Positions 1 to 12,600 of a DNA stretch of 64,000 nucleotides are shown in pieces. The stretch lies in NCBI RefSeq assembly GCF_006476065.1, contig NZ_ML636798.1, positions 1,036,906-1,100,905 of the forward strand, in the 5' to 3' direction. Under the pieces are notes generated by a model. That model worked only from the letters and a program-made list of their open reading frames with translations, did not search any database and was not told the origin of the DNA. Source of the DNA: Cognatiluteimonas lumbrici. Its GTDB lineage: Bacteria > Pseudomonadota > Gammaproteobacteria > Xanthomonadales > Xanthomonadaceae. The position numbers and the translations under genes were made by a program. Positions within the stretch are counted from its first letter, which is position 1. Each line of letters begins with the position of its first letter.

Positions 1-85
1 GGTAGTGTCCATGTCGCACGCTCGGCCGGCGTTTCCGCGGGCCACCTCTCGTTTCGTCGTCGTCCACGGGCATCGCGATGCCGCG

Positions 86-160
86 TGGTGGGCGGTACAG
101 GGTTCGAACCTGTGACCCCTACCATGTCAAGGTAGTGCTCTACCGCTGAGCTAACCGCCC
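86..160 (-). tRNA. tRNA-Val (anticodon GAC)
   Basis: Read on the minus strand, the segment folds into a complete cloverleaf. The acceptor stem starts GGGCGGT, the D-arm is TAGCTCAGCGGTAGAGCA, and the anticodon stem CTACC/GGTAG encloses loop TTGACAT. The T-arm carries GGTTCGAACCC, and the 3' CCA is genomically encoded. The loop gives anticodon GAC, so it decodes valine GUC/GUU. It lies 29 bases after uvrB on the same strand, separated by a C5-GCGA-G5 hairpin (167-180). A perfect GC palindrome (69-82) follows its 3' end and may aid processing or termination, but it has no T-run. Confidence 0.97.
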
Positions 161-189
161 GCTATGCCCCCGCGAGGGGGTCGCGAATT

Positions 190-2244
<2,055 letters not shown>

Positions 2245-2379
2245 CGGACCGGCCAGTGTATCCGCTACGGGCTTCCGAACCTTGCTGGCCGCTTTCCGGA
2301 CAGCCGCGGCCGCACTGCGCCGATGGGAGTCGTCGCGCCGGCGGGCCAACGTGGACCTCCCACGCTGCGGAGACCACCC

Positions 2380-2919
2380 ATGCGCCCGGACACCGGGTTC
2401 ACCCTGATCGAAGCGCTGATCGCCATGCTGCTGGTGGCCCTGCTGCTGGGCGTCGCCGTCCCGGCCTGGACCTCGGCCAGCGCGGCCACCCGCTCCGCGG
2501 CCGCGCGCGCCGCGCTGGAGGGCACGCTGATCCGCGGCATGCGCCACGCCACCGTCACCGGCGCCCGGGTCGTGGTCTGCCCCGCGGCAACGGTCGGCTG
2601 CCGCGACACCATGGACTGGAGCGGCGGCTGGATCGCCTGGGCGGACCTCGACGGCGACCGCCGCCGCGACCCGAACGAAACCCTGCTGCAGCGCGCGCCG
2701 CCACTGGACCGCGGGGTGCGCCTGCGCAGCACCACCGGGCGCCGGCGGCTGGTCCTGCGCCCGCACGGCGGGGCCGCCGCAGGCTCGAACGTGACCTTCA
2801 CCCTCTGCGATGCCCGTGGCGCCGACAAGGCGACGACGCTGGTGATGGCCAACAGCGGGCAGTTGCGCAGCGGCAAGCCGCGTCGCGCGGCCGCCCTCGC
2901 CTGCGTGTCGGGAATCTGA
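2380..2919 (+). CDS. Type II/IV pseudopilin, GspH/FimT family
   Basis: This 179-residue protein begins with a prepilin leader: a short basic N-terminus, then the G-FTLIE cleavage motif and a hydrophobic helix ([19 protein letters not shown]). A prepilin peptidase would cut after the glycine and methylate the phenylalanine. The globular part has two cysteine pairs ([10 protein letters not shown] and later TLCDA/LACVSG) and a [10 protein letters not shown] segment typical of GspH/FimT minor pilins. FimT-type minor pilins prime type IV pilus assembly, and in some relatives bind DNA during uptake. No other pilus genes are nearby, so it is an orphan copy. The frame is open far upstream (it overlaps uvrB antisense), but the leader fixes the start at 2380. 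Confidence 0.85.
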   Translation: MRPDTGFTLIEALIAMLLVALLLGVAVPAWTSASAATRSAAARAALEGTLIRGMRHATVTGARVVVCPAATVGCRDTMDWSGGWIAWADLDGDRRRDPNETLLQRAPPLDRGVRLRSTTGRRRLVLRPHGGAAAGSNVTFTLCDARGADKATTLVMANSGQLRSGKPRRAAALACVSGI

Positions 2920-2968
2920 AGCCGCGCTGTTGCGTGCCTTGGCGGCCGCCGGCACAATATGCGGCCCC

Positions 2969-3045
2969 GCCCGAATAGCTCAGCTGGTTAGAGCACTTGA
3001 CTGTTAATCAGGGGGTCGTTGGTTCGAGTCCAACTTCGGGCGCCA
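2969..3045 (+). tRNA. tRNA-Asn (anticodon GTT)
   Basis: A complete cloverleaf with acceptor stem GCCCGAA/TTCGGGC, anticodon loop CTGTTAA (anticodon GTT, asparagine), T-arm GGTTCGAGTCC and an encoded CCA. A plausible promoter precedes it: TTGCGT (2930-2935), 17 bases, CACAAT (2953-2958). A hairpin terminator follows at 3055. Confidence 0.97.
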
Positions 3046-3054
3046 TCTTCCGAG

Positions 3055-3078
3055 AGCCTGCGGCAACGCGGGCTTTTT
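3055..3078 (+). terminator. Rho-independent terminator after tRNA-Asn
   Basis: Stem AGCCTGCG / CGCGGGCT (one G-T wobble) closed by a GCAA tetraloop and followed by a run of five T. It lies ten bases after the tRNA CCA end. Confidence 0.8.
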
Positions 3079-3174
3079 CATGCCCGCGCGCCGGGCCTCG
3101 TGACCTCTGACACCCCCTCCCCGCCACCGCCGCGGGATAGAGTCGGCGGCATTCCTGCCCAATGGGGTTCCCCG

Positions 3175-5271
3175 ATGACCAAGACGCCTTCCGTGCTGTT
3201 GCTGTCCCTGGCCGTGGCCGCCGCCCTCGCCGGCTGCCGCAACGACCAGTCCGCGACTTCCGCGGACGCCCCCGACAAGCCCGCCACCACCGCGGCCGAG
3301 CTGCCGCCGACCGCGGCCTTCGCGCTGGCCGACCTCGATACCACGGCGGACGCCTGCGAAGACCTGAACGCGTTCGTCAACGGCAAGTGGCTGGCCGCGC
3401 ACCCGGTCCCGTCCGACCGCACCACCTGGGGCAGCTTCGAGATGCTCGACGAGCGTTCCGAGGTCGCCAGCCGCAACATCGCCGAGGCCGCCGCCGCCGA
3501 CGCCAATGCAACGGGCACCGCGAAGCTGGTCGGCGACTTCTACGCCAGCGGCATGGACGTGGAGGCGATCAACGCCGCGGGCCTCGCCCCGATCCAGCCG
3601 ATCCTGGACCGCATCGACGCGATCGACGCGCCGGAGGACATCGCTGCCTTCCTGCGCGACGAGTTCGCCGCCGGCCGCGGCGACGTGTTCGCGTTCTTCG
3701 CCGAGCCGGACTTCAGGAACTCCTCGCAGATGATCGGCTACGCCTACCAGTCGGGCCTGGCGCTGCCGGAGCGTGCGTACTACCTCGAGGACGGCAAGGA
3801 CGGGCAGTACGCGAAGATCCGCGATGCCTACGTCGCGCACGTCGGCAAGCAGCTGCAGAACGCCGGCGTCGCCAGGGAAGACGCCGAGGCGCAGGCCGCG
3901 GCCGTGCTCGCGTTCGAGACCCGCCTGGCGAAGGCCTCGCTGGCCCCGGTCGAGTTGCGCAACCCGAACAACCAGTACAACTACGTCACCCTCGCCGAGG
4001 CCGACAAGGGCGCGAAGAACTTCCCGTGGTCGGAGTTCATGCGCTCCCAGGGCCTGGACGTGGAGGGCTTCTCCCTGTCGCAGCCGAAGTTCTTCGCCGA
4101 GTTCGACCGCATGATCGCCGACGTCCCGGTCGAGGACTGGAAGGCCTACCTGCGGATCAACGCCATCGACGGCGCCGCGCCCTACCTCGCGGACACCTTC
4201 GCCGACGAGCGCTTCGACTTCTTCAGCCGCACCCTGCGCGGCCAGAAGGAGCAGAAGGAGCGCTGGAAGCGGGTGATGGACGCGGTCGAGGGCATGGTCG
4301 GCGAGGCGCTCGGCCAGATGTACGTGAAGGAGTACTTCCCGGCCGAGTCCAAGGCCGAGATGGAGAAGCTGGTCGACAACCTCAGCGCCGCGCTCAAGAC
4401 CCGGCTCGAGGGCCTGGAGTGGATGGGCGACGAGACCAAGCAGAAGGCGCTGGAGAAGTGGGAAAGCTTCACGCCCAAGATCGGCTACCCGGACAAGTGG
4501 CGCAGCTGGGACGGCCTGGCGACCACGCGCGACGGCTACGCCGCCAACGTGCTGGCCGCGGCCAAGTTCAACCACGACTGGGAACTGTCCAGGATCGGCA
4601 AGCCCGTCGACCGCACCGAGTGGGGCATGACCCCGCAGACGGTCAACGCCTACTACAACCCGCTGAAGAACGAGATCGTGTTCCCGGCCGCCATCCTGCA
4701 GCCGCCGTTCTTCGACCCGGACGCCGACCCGGCGCTCAACTACGGCGGCATCGGCGCGGTGATCGGCCACGAGATGCTGCACGGCTACGACGACCAGGGC
4801 AGCCAGTTCGACGCCACCGGCAACTTCGCCAACTGGTGGCAGGAGGCCGACCGCAAGGGCTTCGAGGCGCGTACCGCCAAGCTGGTTCAACAGTTCGACG
4901 ACTACGAGTCGATCGACGGCCTGCACGTCAAGGGCCAGCTGACGCTGGGCGAGAACATCGCCGACCTCGGCGGCCTGACCGTCGCCTACGACGCGCTGCA
5001 GAAGGCGCTGGCCGACGCCGGCATGGAAACCGGCGAGACCATCGACGGCTACACCCAGGACCAGCGCTTCTTCATCAACTGGGCCACGGTGTGGCGCCGC
5101 AACTACACCCCGGACGAACTGAAGGTGCGGCTGAACACCGATCCGCATGCGCCCGCGAAGTTCCGCGCGATCGGCGCGCCGTCGAACATGCCCACGTTCG
5201 CCACCGCGTTCCAGTGCGAGGCCGGCGACGCGATGGTGCGTCCGGACGACAAGCGCGTGGTGATCTGGTAA
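3175..5271 (+). CDS. M13 family zinc metallopeptidase, lipoprotein
   Basis: A 698-residue neprilysin/PepO-type endopeptidase, the expected length for M13. The N-terminus is a lipoprotein signal with lipobox LAGC, so it should be anchored to the envelope and act on short peptides in the periplasm. The zinc site is HEMLH (His532, His536) with the third ligand in the downstream motif ENIADLGG (Glu593). The ATG at 3175 places the signal sequence directly at the start. It is followed by a strong terminator and then by a second M13 gene. The two proteins share the order of motifs but differ in export signal, so they look like an old tandem duplication with divergence. Confidence 0.95.
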   Translation: MTKTPSVLLLSLAVAAALAGCRNDQSATSADAPDKPATTAAELPPTAAFALADLDTTADACEDLNAFVNGKWLAAHPVPSDRTTWGSFEMLDERSEVASRNIAEAAAADANATGTAKLVGDFYASGMDVEAINAAGLAPIQPILDRIDAIDAPEDIAAFLRDEFAAGRGDVFAFFAEPDFRNSSQMIGYAYQSGLALPERAYYLEDGKDGQYAKIRDAYVAHVGKQLQNAGVAREDAEAQAAAVLAFETRLAKASLAPVELRNPNNQYNYVTLAEADKGAKNFPWSEFMRSQGLDVEGFSLSQPKFFAEFDRMIADVPVEDWKAYLRINAIDGAAPYLADTFADERFDFFSRTLRGQKEQKERWKRVMDAVEGMVGEALGQMYVKEYFPAESKAEMEKLVDNLSAALKTRLEGLEWMGDETKQKALEKWESFTPKIGYPDKWRSWDGLATTRDGYAANVLAAAKFNHDWELSRIGKPVDRTEWGMTPQTVNAYYNPLKNEIVFPAAILQPPFFDPDADPALNYGGIGAVIGHEMLHGYDDQGSQFDATGNFANWWQEADRKGFEARTAKLVQQFDDYESIDGLHVKGQLTLGENIADLGGLTVAYDALQKALADAGMETGETIDGYTQDQRFFINWATVWRRNYTPDELKVRLNTDPHAPAKFRAIGAPSNMPTFATAFQCEAGDAMVRPDDKRVVIW

Positions 5272-5296
5272 CCACGTCACGCTTCAGGAATGCAGG

Positions 5297-5322
5297 AGGC
5301 CCGGGTTCGCCCGGGCCTTTTT
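5297..5322 (+). terminator. Rho-independent terminator between the M13 genes
   Basis: A perfect 9-bp stem, AGGCCCGGG / CCCGGGCCT, with a TTCG tetraloop and a T-run. It separates the transcript of the first M13 gene from the second, which therefore needs its own promoter. A TACACT -10-like element is at 5354-5359. Confidence 0.92.
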
Positions 5323-5391
5323 CGTTTTTCATGGTCGCCGCGCACGCGGTTGCTACACTCGCCCCGCACCCCGATCCACGGACCGATTGCG

Positions 5392-7401
5392 ATGACGCGA
5401 GCGCGCCTGCTTCCCCTGTCCGCGGCACTGGCCGCGACCCTCCTGGCGTCGGCCCCGGGCGTGGCCGACGCGCAGCGGAAGCGGGCCGCGGACCCCGTCC
5501 AGCAGCTGATCTGCAACGACTTCTACAGCCACGCCAACGCCGACTGGCTGGCCGCGCACCCTCCGCTTGCGGGCAGCGGCAGGCAGTCGGCGCTGGGCGA
5601 GCTGGCCGAGCGCGCGCGCAGGCAGCAGTTCGACCTGCTGGACGAATCCATGCAGTTCGCCGAGGGCGGCATCGCCAAGCTGCTCGGCGACTTCTGGGCG
5701 AGCGGCCTGGACGAGGCGGCACTCGAACGCGACGGTGCGCAGCCGATCGCGCCGCTGCTCGCGCGCATCGACGCGATCCGGCGCAGCCGCGACGTGCCGG
5801 CGGCGGTGGCCGCGCTGCACCAGGTCGGCATCCCGGTGCTGTTCAACTTCGGCGCCGACATCGACCTGGGCGACCTCGACCGCCACGTCGGCTACTTCAC
5901 CCAGGGCGGGCTCGGCCTGCCCGACCCGGCGTTCTATACCCGTACCGATGCCGAGACCCGCGCCCTGCTCGGCAAGTACCGCGCGTACGTGTCCTCGATC
6001 CTGGCACTGACCGGCAGCACGCCGGCGCGGCAGGAAGCGGATACCCTCGCGGTGCTCGAGATCGAGACCCGGATCGCGCAGGCCTCGCGGCCGCTGTCCG
6101 TGCTGCGCGACCCGCGCGCACGCTACGCGCTGGTGCCGGCGGCCGGGCTCGGCAAGCAGTACCGCCACCTGCAGCTCGACCAGTTCCTGCAGGCGCAGGG
6201 CGTGCAGGGCGAAAGCGTGTCCATGGCCAACCCGCAGATGTTCGCGCAGCTCGACGCCATGGTCGCCGCGATCAAGCCCGAGCAGTGGAAGGCCTACCTG
6301 CGCTACCACGTCGGCGCGGCGATGGCGCCCTACCTGTCGAAGGCCTGGCGCGACGCCGACTTCGCCTTCCGCGGCGCCGTGCTGCGCGGCCTGGCCGCCC
6401 CGCCGTCGCGCCGCGACCAGGTGCTCGACGCGATCAACCTCGCCGCCGGCCCGATGCTCGGCCGCGAGTACGTGGCCCGCTACCTGCCCGAGGCCACCCG
6501 GGCACGCGCCGCCGAGATCGCCGCGCAGGTGCGCGACGCGCTCGACCGCGGCATCGACCGCAATGCGTGGATGAGCGCCGAGGCCCGCGCCCAGGCCAAG
6601 GCCAAGCTCGCCAACCTGGAGATCGCGGTCGGCGCGCCCGAACGCACGCTCGACTTCAGCGTGCAGCCGATGGGCCGCGGCAGCTTCGGCGGCAACATGC
6701 TGATCGCGTCCACGTGGCGCCACCGCGAGGAGATGCGCCGCATCGGAAGCGGCGGCGCCGAGCGCCGCTGGAACCTGCAGCCGCAGCAGCCGGCGCTGGT
6801 CTACGACCTCGCGCAGAACCGCCTGGTGGTCACCGCGGCGATGCTGCAGCCGCCGGTGCTGGACATGAACCGCGACCCGGCCGCGAACTACGGCGCGCTC
6901 GGCGCGCTGGTCGGGCACGAGCTCACGCACGGCTTCGACGGCAACGGCCGCCACGTGGACGCCACCCATTCGCTGCGCGACTGGTGGACGCCGGCAGACG
7001 CCGCGGCGTGGGACATGCAGCTCGCGCCGCTGGCGGTGCAGTACGGCGCGTACCCGTGGCCGGAACTGCCGGGCACCTTTGTCAATGGCAACCTGACCCG
7101 CGACGAGAACGCCGCCGACCTCGCCGGCGTGGAACTGGCGATGGACGCGCTGCTGACCGCGCAGCCCGCGCTCGACGATACCGGCCGGCAGTGGTTCTAC
7201 CAGGGCTGGGCGCGGCTGTGGGCGCAGCGCGCCTCGGCCGACGTCGCCGCGCGCATGGCGGCGAGCGACCCGCACGCCGCCGGGCAGTGGCGGGCCAACG
7301 GACCGCTCGCCAACCAGCCCGGCTTCGGCCAGGCCTTCTCGTGCAAGCCGGGCACCCCGATGCAGCGCGAGTCCACCCGCCAGGTCACGATCTGGCGCTA
7401 G
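5392..7401 (+). CDS. M13 family zinc metallopeptidase, secreted or periplasmic
   Basis: A 669-residue second M13 peptidase. It starts with a classical Sec signal (basic MTRAR, hydrophobic core, likely cut near ADA-Q) without a lipobox, so it is probably soluble in the periplasm or released. The zinc motif HELTH (His509, His513) and downstream ENAADLAG (Glu572) keep the catalytic residues. The latter departs from the usual ENxADxGG by an Ala for the penultimate Gly. TACACT at 5354-5359 is a candidate -10, giving a leader of roughly 25 bases. The stop codon TAG shares the CTAG tetranucleotide with the stop of convergent relA. Confidence 0.94.
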   Translation: MTRARLLPLSAALAATLLASAPGVADAQRKRAADPVQQLICNDFYSHANADWLAAHPPLAGSGRQSALGELAERARRQQFDLLDESMQFAEGGIAKLLGDFWASGLDEAALERDGAQPIAPLLARIDAIRRSRDVPAAVAALHQVGIPVLFNFGADIDLGDLDRHVGYFTQGGLGLPDPAFYTRTDAETRALLGKYRAYVSSILALTGSTPARQEADTLAVLEIETRIAQASRPLSVLRDPRARYALVPAAGLGKQYRHLQLDQFLQAQGVQGESVSMANPQMFAQLDAMVAAIKPEQWKAYLRYHVGAAMAPYLSKAWRDADFAFRGAVLRGLAAPPSRRDQVLDAINLAAGPMLGREYVARYLPEATRARAAEIAAQVRDALDRGIDRNAWMSAEARAQAKAKLANLEIAVGAPERTLDFSVQPMGRGSFGGNMLIASTWRHREEMRRIGSGGAERRWNLQPQQPALVYDLAQNRLVVTAAMLQPPVLDMNRDPAANYGALGALVGHELTHGFDGNGRHVDATHSLRDWWTPADAAAWDMQLAPLAVQYGAYPWPELPGTFVNGNLTRDENAADLAGVELAMDALLTAQPALDDTGRQWFYQGWARLWAQRASADVAARMAASDPHAAGQWRANGPLANQPGFGQAFSCKPGTPMQRESTRQVTIWR

Positions 7402-9590
7402 GCGCGGCGCGCGTCTTCGACCCCGGGCAGTCCGTCGAGCTTCGCCAGCAGTCGCGACAGGTGGCCGTGGTCGGCCACCCGCAGCCGCAGTCGCAGCCGC
7501 ACCCGTGCGTTGCGCCCGCTCTCGCTGTGGATGTCGAGCAGGTGCGCATCCTCCTGCGCCACGACGTTGGCCAGGTCCTTGAGCAGGTACTTGCGGTCGA
7601 CCGCGTCCACCACCGCGTCCACCTCGTGCGCGCCGGCCTCGCCCGCGTTCCATTCGACCGGCAGTTCGCGCCCCGGCTGTGACGCCACCAGCCGCCGCAG
7701 GGTCGCGCAATCGGCGCGGTGCACGCTCACGCCGCGGCCCTTGGTGAGGTAGCCGGCGACCGGTTCGCCCGGCAGCGGCTGGCAGCAGCGCGCGAGCTGC
7801 ACCAGCACGTTGCCGACGCCGACCACGCTGACCGGCGGGCCCTTGCCGGCCTTGCCGCGCCGCGGCGGGGGCCGCTTGGGCCGCGCTGCTGCCGTCCCGG
7901 ATTCCTCGCGGTCGCGCGCGCGCTCGTGCTCGGCCAGCACCCGCACGACCTGGTGCGGGCCGACGTCGCCCAGCGCCACCTGCACCTGCAGGTCCTCGGC
8001 CGTTTTGGCGTTGAACTGGCGCAAGGCCGGCGCCAGGTCCGCCTGCTGCAGGCCGACGCGCTTGAGTTCCCGGTCGAGCAGCTCGCGCCCGGCCTGCACG
8101 TTGCGCGCGCGGTCGAGCTTGTGGAACCAGCTGCGCACCTTCTCCCGGGAACGCGCACTGGCGAGGAAGCCGTTGGCCTCGACCAGCCAGTCGCGGCGCG
8201 GCTCGCCGGTCTTCGCGGTCAGGATCTCGACCCGGTCGCCGCTGCGCAACCGGTAGTCCAGCGGCACGATGCGGCCGCCGACCTTGGCGCCGCGGCAGCG
8301 GTGCCCGACCTCGGTGTGCACGTGGTAGGCGAAGTCGAGCGGCGTCGCGCCGACCGGCAGGTCCACCACCTCGCCTTTCGGCGTGAGCGCGTACACGCGG
8401 TCCTCGACCAGCTCGCTGTCGATCTCGCCGAGCAGGTCGGCGGCGCCCTCGCCCTTCTCGGCGTGGCTGTCCAGCAGCCGCCGCATCCACTCGATCTTGC
8501 GGTCGAGCGCGGCATTGCCGGCGGAGGAACGACCGGGACCTCCTCCTTCCTTGTAGCGCCAGTGCGCGGCCACGCCGAGTTCCGCCTGCGCGTGCATGTC
8601 GAAGGTGCGGATCTGGACCTCCAGGGTCTTGCCCTCCGGGCCGACCACCGCGGTGTGCAGCGAGCGGTAGTCGTTGCGCTTGGGCCGCGCGATGTAGTCG
8701 TCGAACTCGCTCGGCAGCGGCAGCCACAGTGCATGCACCACGCCGAGCGCGGCGTAGCAGGCGGCGACGTCGTCCACCATCACCCGCACCGCGCGCAGGT
8801 CGTAGAGCTCGCCGATCGGCACGTCCTTCTTCTGCATCTTCTTCCAGATGCTGAAGATGTGCTTGGGGCGGCCGCTGACCTCGGCGTGCAGGCCCTGGGC
8901 CGCGAGTGCGGCGTCGAGCTCGCGCTTGACCGCCTCGATGTAGCGCTCGCGGTCCACGCGCTTCTCGTCGAGCAGGCGCGCGATGCGGCGGTAGGTGTCC
9001 GGCTCGAGGTGGCGGAACGCCAGGTCCTCGAGTTCCCACTTCAGCTGCCAGATGCCGAGCCGGTTGGCCAGCGGTGCATGGATGTCGCGGGTGAGCTGCG
9101 CCAGCGCGCGGCGCTCCGGCTCCGGCAAGGCGTCGGCGGCGCGCAGCCGCGCGAGCTGGCGCGCGAGCAGGATCGGCACCACCCGCAGGTCGCGCACGAT
9201 CGCCAGCAACAGCCGGCGCAGGCCTTCGCTGCCGGCGCCGCGCGCATGTCGCTCGGCGTGCAACGCCCAGACCTGGTTGGCGGCGCGCTGGCCCTCGAGC
9301 AAAACGGCGACGGTCGGATGCGCCTTGGCCAGTTTCGGCGCCACGGCGTCGGCCAGCGCCGGCGTGACGTGCAGGATCGCGGCGGCGAGCACGTCGCCTG
9401 CGGCGTCGAGCAGGGCCAGGGACTCGAGCGTGTCGAGCAGCACCGGCTGCGGATCGCGCGCGCCGCCCGCGCCGGCCTCGACCGCTTCCCGCAGCATCGC
9501 GCGCAGCGGCGCGGCGATCGCCGCGCAGGCCGGCGCATCGAGCAGGGCCGGTTCGAGCGGATGCAGCTTGTCGGGCGTTGGGGGCGACAC
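7398..9590 (-). CDS. relA: GTP pyrophosphokinase RelA, (p)ppGpp synthetase
   Basis: A 730-residue ribosome-associated RelA that makes (p)ppGpp from ATP and GTP/GDP under amino-acid starvation. The domains in order are a degenerate N-terminal HD domain (residues ~40-180; the HDxxED hydrolase motif is absent, so synthesis only), a synthetase domain (~215-370, with FSIWKKMQKK, YDLRAVRV, YRSLHTAV and HAQAELGVAAHWRYKEG), a TGS domain (~400-465, VYALTPKGEVVDLP), helical and zinc-finger-like parts, and a C-terminal ACT domain. The start codon is GTG at 9590, since the family N-terminus begins a few residues later. It converges on the M13 gene with a 4-base overlap. Confidence 0.95.
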   Translation of the reverse strand: MSPPTPDKLHPLEPALLDAPACAAIAAPLRAMLREAVEAGAGGARDPQPVLLDTLESLALLDAAGDVLAAAILHVTPALADAVAPKLAKAHPTVAVLLEGQRAANQVWALHAERHARGAGSEGLRRLLLAIVRDLRVVPILLARQLARLRAADALPEPERRALAQLTRDIHAPLANRLGIWQLKWELEDLAFRHLEPDTYRRIARLLDEKRVDRERYIEAVKRELDAALAAQGLHAEVSGRPKHIFSIWKKMQKKDVPIGELYDLRAVRVMVDDVAACYAALGVVHALWLPLPSEFDDYIARPKRNDYRSLHTAVVGPEGKTLEVQIRTFDMHAQAELGVAAHWRYKEGGGPGRSSAGNAALDRKIEWMRRLLDSHAEKGEGAADLLGEIDSELVEDRVYALTPKGEVVDLPVGATPLDFAYHVHTEVGHRCRGAKVGGRIVPLDYRLRSGDRVEILTAKTGEPRRDWLVEANGFLASARSREKVRSWFHKLDRARNVQAGRELLDRELKRVGLQQADLAPALRQFNAKTAEDLQVQVALGDVGPHQVVRVLAEHERARDREESGTAAARPKRPPPRRGKAGKGPPVSVVGVGNVLVQLARCCQPLPGEPVAGYLTKGRGVSVHRADCATLRRLVASQPGRELPVEWNAGEAGAHEVDAVVDAVDRKYLLKDLANVVAQEDAHLLDIHSESGRNARVRLRLRLRVADHGHLSRLLAKLDGLPGVEDARRA

Positions 9591-9627
9591 GGGGGTGTGG
9601 GCGAAGGGCTTGCGGGAACATTAGCAC

Positions 9628-9687
9628 CTGTGGGAGCGCGCCTTGCGCGCGATCGCGGCCAAGGGCCGCTCGCACAAGCTCCTACAA
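9628..9687. repeat. TGTAGGAGC-family palindromic repeat (diverged pair)
   Basis: The outer arms CTGTGGGAGC and GCTCCTACA face each other around GC-rich inner palindromes (GCGCGCCTTGCGCGC and GCGGCCAAGGGCCGC). It fills the gap between relA and hrpA. The hrpA stop codon TAG (9684-9682) lies inside the right arm. Confidence 0.75.
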
Positions 9688-12600
9688 GGTCTTCAGGCGC
9701 GCGGCCAGCTTCTTGAGCGACACGCCGCCGCGGGCGCCCAGCTCCTGGGCGAACAGCGAGACCCGCAGTTCCTCGAGGTCCCAGCGCAGCGCCTGCCACT
9801 CGGGATCGCCCAGCCTGCCGGCCTCGGCCGCCGCGGCCAGCGCGTCGTTGAACGGCTTGAGTTCGAGCATCCGCGCCTGGTCGCGCATCGGGTCGCGCAG
9901 CGCGCGTTCGGCGCGCAGCTGCAGCGCGCGCAGGTAGCGCGGGTACTCGGCAAGGGCGTGCGCGGGGACCTCGCGCAGGAAGCCGGGCGGCACCAGCGCC
10001 GCCAGCTGCGCCTGCATGTCGTCGAGGTTGCCGCTGGCCCAGCCCACCAGCCGGGCATCGAGCGCGGCCCGCACGCCGGCCACGAGGCCCAGGATGGTCT
10101 CGGCCTGGCGCAGGCGCTCGGTCGCTTCCGGGAACAGCGCCTTGCCGATCGCGTCGCGCCGTTGTTCGAAGGCGGCGGCGTCGCGGATCGCGCCCAGGCC
10201 GTCCGCCGCCAGCGCGGCGAAGGCGCCGTCCACCAGGTCGGCGCGCAGGCTGTCGCCGGCCCGGGCCTCGCCGGGCGGCGCCGCAGCCTCGATCGCGGCG
10301 TACAGCAGCGCGGTCTTCGGCTGCACCGGCAACTGCTTGCGCGCCTGCTTCAGGCGGTCGGTCAGCGCGATTTCCAGCAGCCGGCGCACCCCGCCCGGAT
10401 GCGCGCGGCACGCGGCCTCGCGCTCGGCGTGCACCGCCAGCGACACGCTGTCGCCGTCGTCGTGCAGCGCCGGATACGCGGGCACCCCACCGGCGCCCGG
10501 CACCGACTCCGGAATCGGCTCCCCGGGGAACGCCGTGAGCCCGGTACGCGCCATGCCCTGCGCCGCATGCCGCGCGAACGCCGCCGCCGCGCGTTCGCCG
10601 AAGCGCGCGCGCAAGGCCGGCAGGTCGCGCGACTCGGCCAGCACGCTGCGGCCGTCGGCGTCGAGCAGGCGCAGGCTGGCGTGCAGGTGCGGCTCGATCG
10701 CCGCGGCATCGAAATCCGGCGCCGCCACCGGCGCGCCCGTGGCCTTGTGCAGGAAGCGCGCCAGCTCGCCCTCGATGCTGTCAGCGGACGGCTGCGGCCA
10801 CGCCTCGGCGAACGCGCGGGCGAAGTCCGGCGCGGGCACGAAGTTGCGGCGCTGCGCCTTGGGCAGCGAGCGGATCAGCGCGGCGGCCTTGTCGGCCACG
10901 AAACCCGGCGCGAGCCAGGACAGGCGCGCCGCGTCGAGCACGTTGAGCAGGTGCAGCGGCACCACCACGGTCATGCCGTCGTCGGGCGCGCCCGGCTCGA
11001 AGCGGTAGCGCACCGCCAGCCGCGCGTCGCCCAGCGCCAGGTACGGCGGGAACAGCGCGACATCGCTCTCGTCGCCCGCGAGCAGGTCCTCGCGCGACCA
11101 CTCCAGCGCGCGCTTGCGCTCGGCCGGGAGGCGCGCATACCACGCGTCCAGCGCCTGCACGTTGTGCACTTCGGGCGGCAGCCGGTCGAGGTACCAGCGC
11201 GCCTGCCAGTCCTCGTCCACCACCAGCCCGGCGCGGCGCTGCTTGGCCTCCTCCTCGCGCGCCTTCGCGAGGGTCGCCAGGTTGCGTTTGAGGAACGGGC
11301 TGCGGGTGTCGATCTCGCCGGTCAGCAAAGCGTCGCGCACGAAGATCTGGCGCGCCTCCTCCGGGTACAGCGCGCCGTAGTGGACCGGCTTCTTCGGCGC
11401 CAGCACCAGCCCGAACAGGCTCACCTGCTCGCTGCCGATCACCCGGCCCTGCGAGCGCGACCAGCGCGGATCGAAGCGGCGCCTTGCCAGCAGCTGCGGC
11501 AGCTCCGAGATCACCCAGTCCGGCTCGATCGCGGCGTTGGTCAGCGCCCACACCCGTTCGGTGTCGAGCAGCGTCGCGGACAGCACCCACGGCGGCGGCT
11601 TGCGCGCCAGTGCCGAGCCCGGAAACAGCTGAAAGCGGCGCCCGCGGGGGCCCTCGTACAGCACCGGGCCCTTGCGGCCCTTCTCGCCCGGCAGGCGGTT
11701 GCCGACGTGCGTGGGCAGGCCGGCGATCAACGCCCTGTGCAGGGCGACGTAGCGCTTCCGCCCTGCCTTGCCGGTCCACTCGTCCGCGGCTTCCGGGTCG
11801 CCGCGGTCCGCATTGCCGGCCCCACTGGCGGATCGCGAACCCACGTCCCAGCCGAACTCGTCGCACAGCAGCTTCAACTGCCGGTGCAGGTCGCGCCACT
11901 CGCGCAGCCGCAGGAAGCCGAGGAAGTGCTTCGCCGCCCACTTGCGCAGCTGCGACTGGGTCAGCTCGTCGTGGGCGTCGGCATACGCCTGCCACAGGCG
12001 CAGGATGCCGAGGAACTCCGAGCGCGGGTCCGCGAACTGCGCGTGCGCGGCGTCGGCCGCTGCGCGCTGGTCGGCCGGCCGCTCGCGCGGGTCCTGGATG
12101 CCGAGGAAGCTGGCGATCACCAGCATCTCGCGCAGGCAGCCGTGCTGCTGCGCCGCCACCAGCATGCGCGCCAGCTTGACGTCGATCGGCATGCGCGCCA
12201 TCAGCCGGCCGGTGCGCGTGGGCCGGCGGCGCTCGTCCACCGCGCCCAGCTCGGACAGGGTCTGCCAGCCGTCGGCGATCGCGCGCGGGTCCGGCGGCTC
12301 GAGGAATGGGAAGTCCTCGATCGCGCCCAGCCCCAGCGACAGCATGCGCAGGATCACCCCGGCCAGCGACGCGCGCCGGATCTCGGGGTCGGTGTACTCG
12401 GGGCGGGCCAGGTAGTCGGCCTCCGCGTACAGCCGGATGCAGGTACCCGGCGCCACGCGGCCGCAGCGTCCCTTGCGCTGGTCGGCGCTGGCCTGGCTGA
12501 TCGGCTCCACGTGCAGGCGGTCGAGCTTCTGCCGCGGGCTGTAGCGCTTGACCCGCGCGAAGCCGGGATCCACCACGTAGTGGATGCGTGGCACCGTCAG

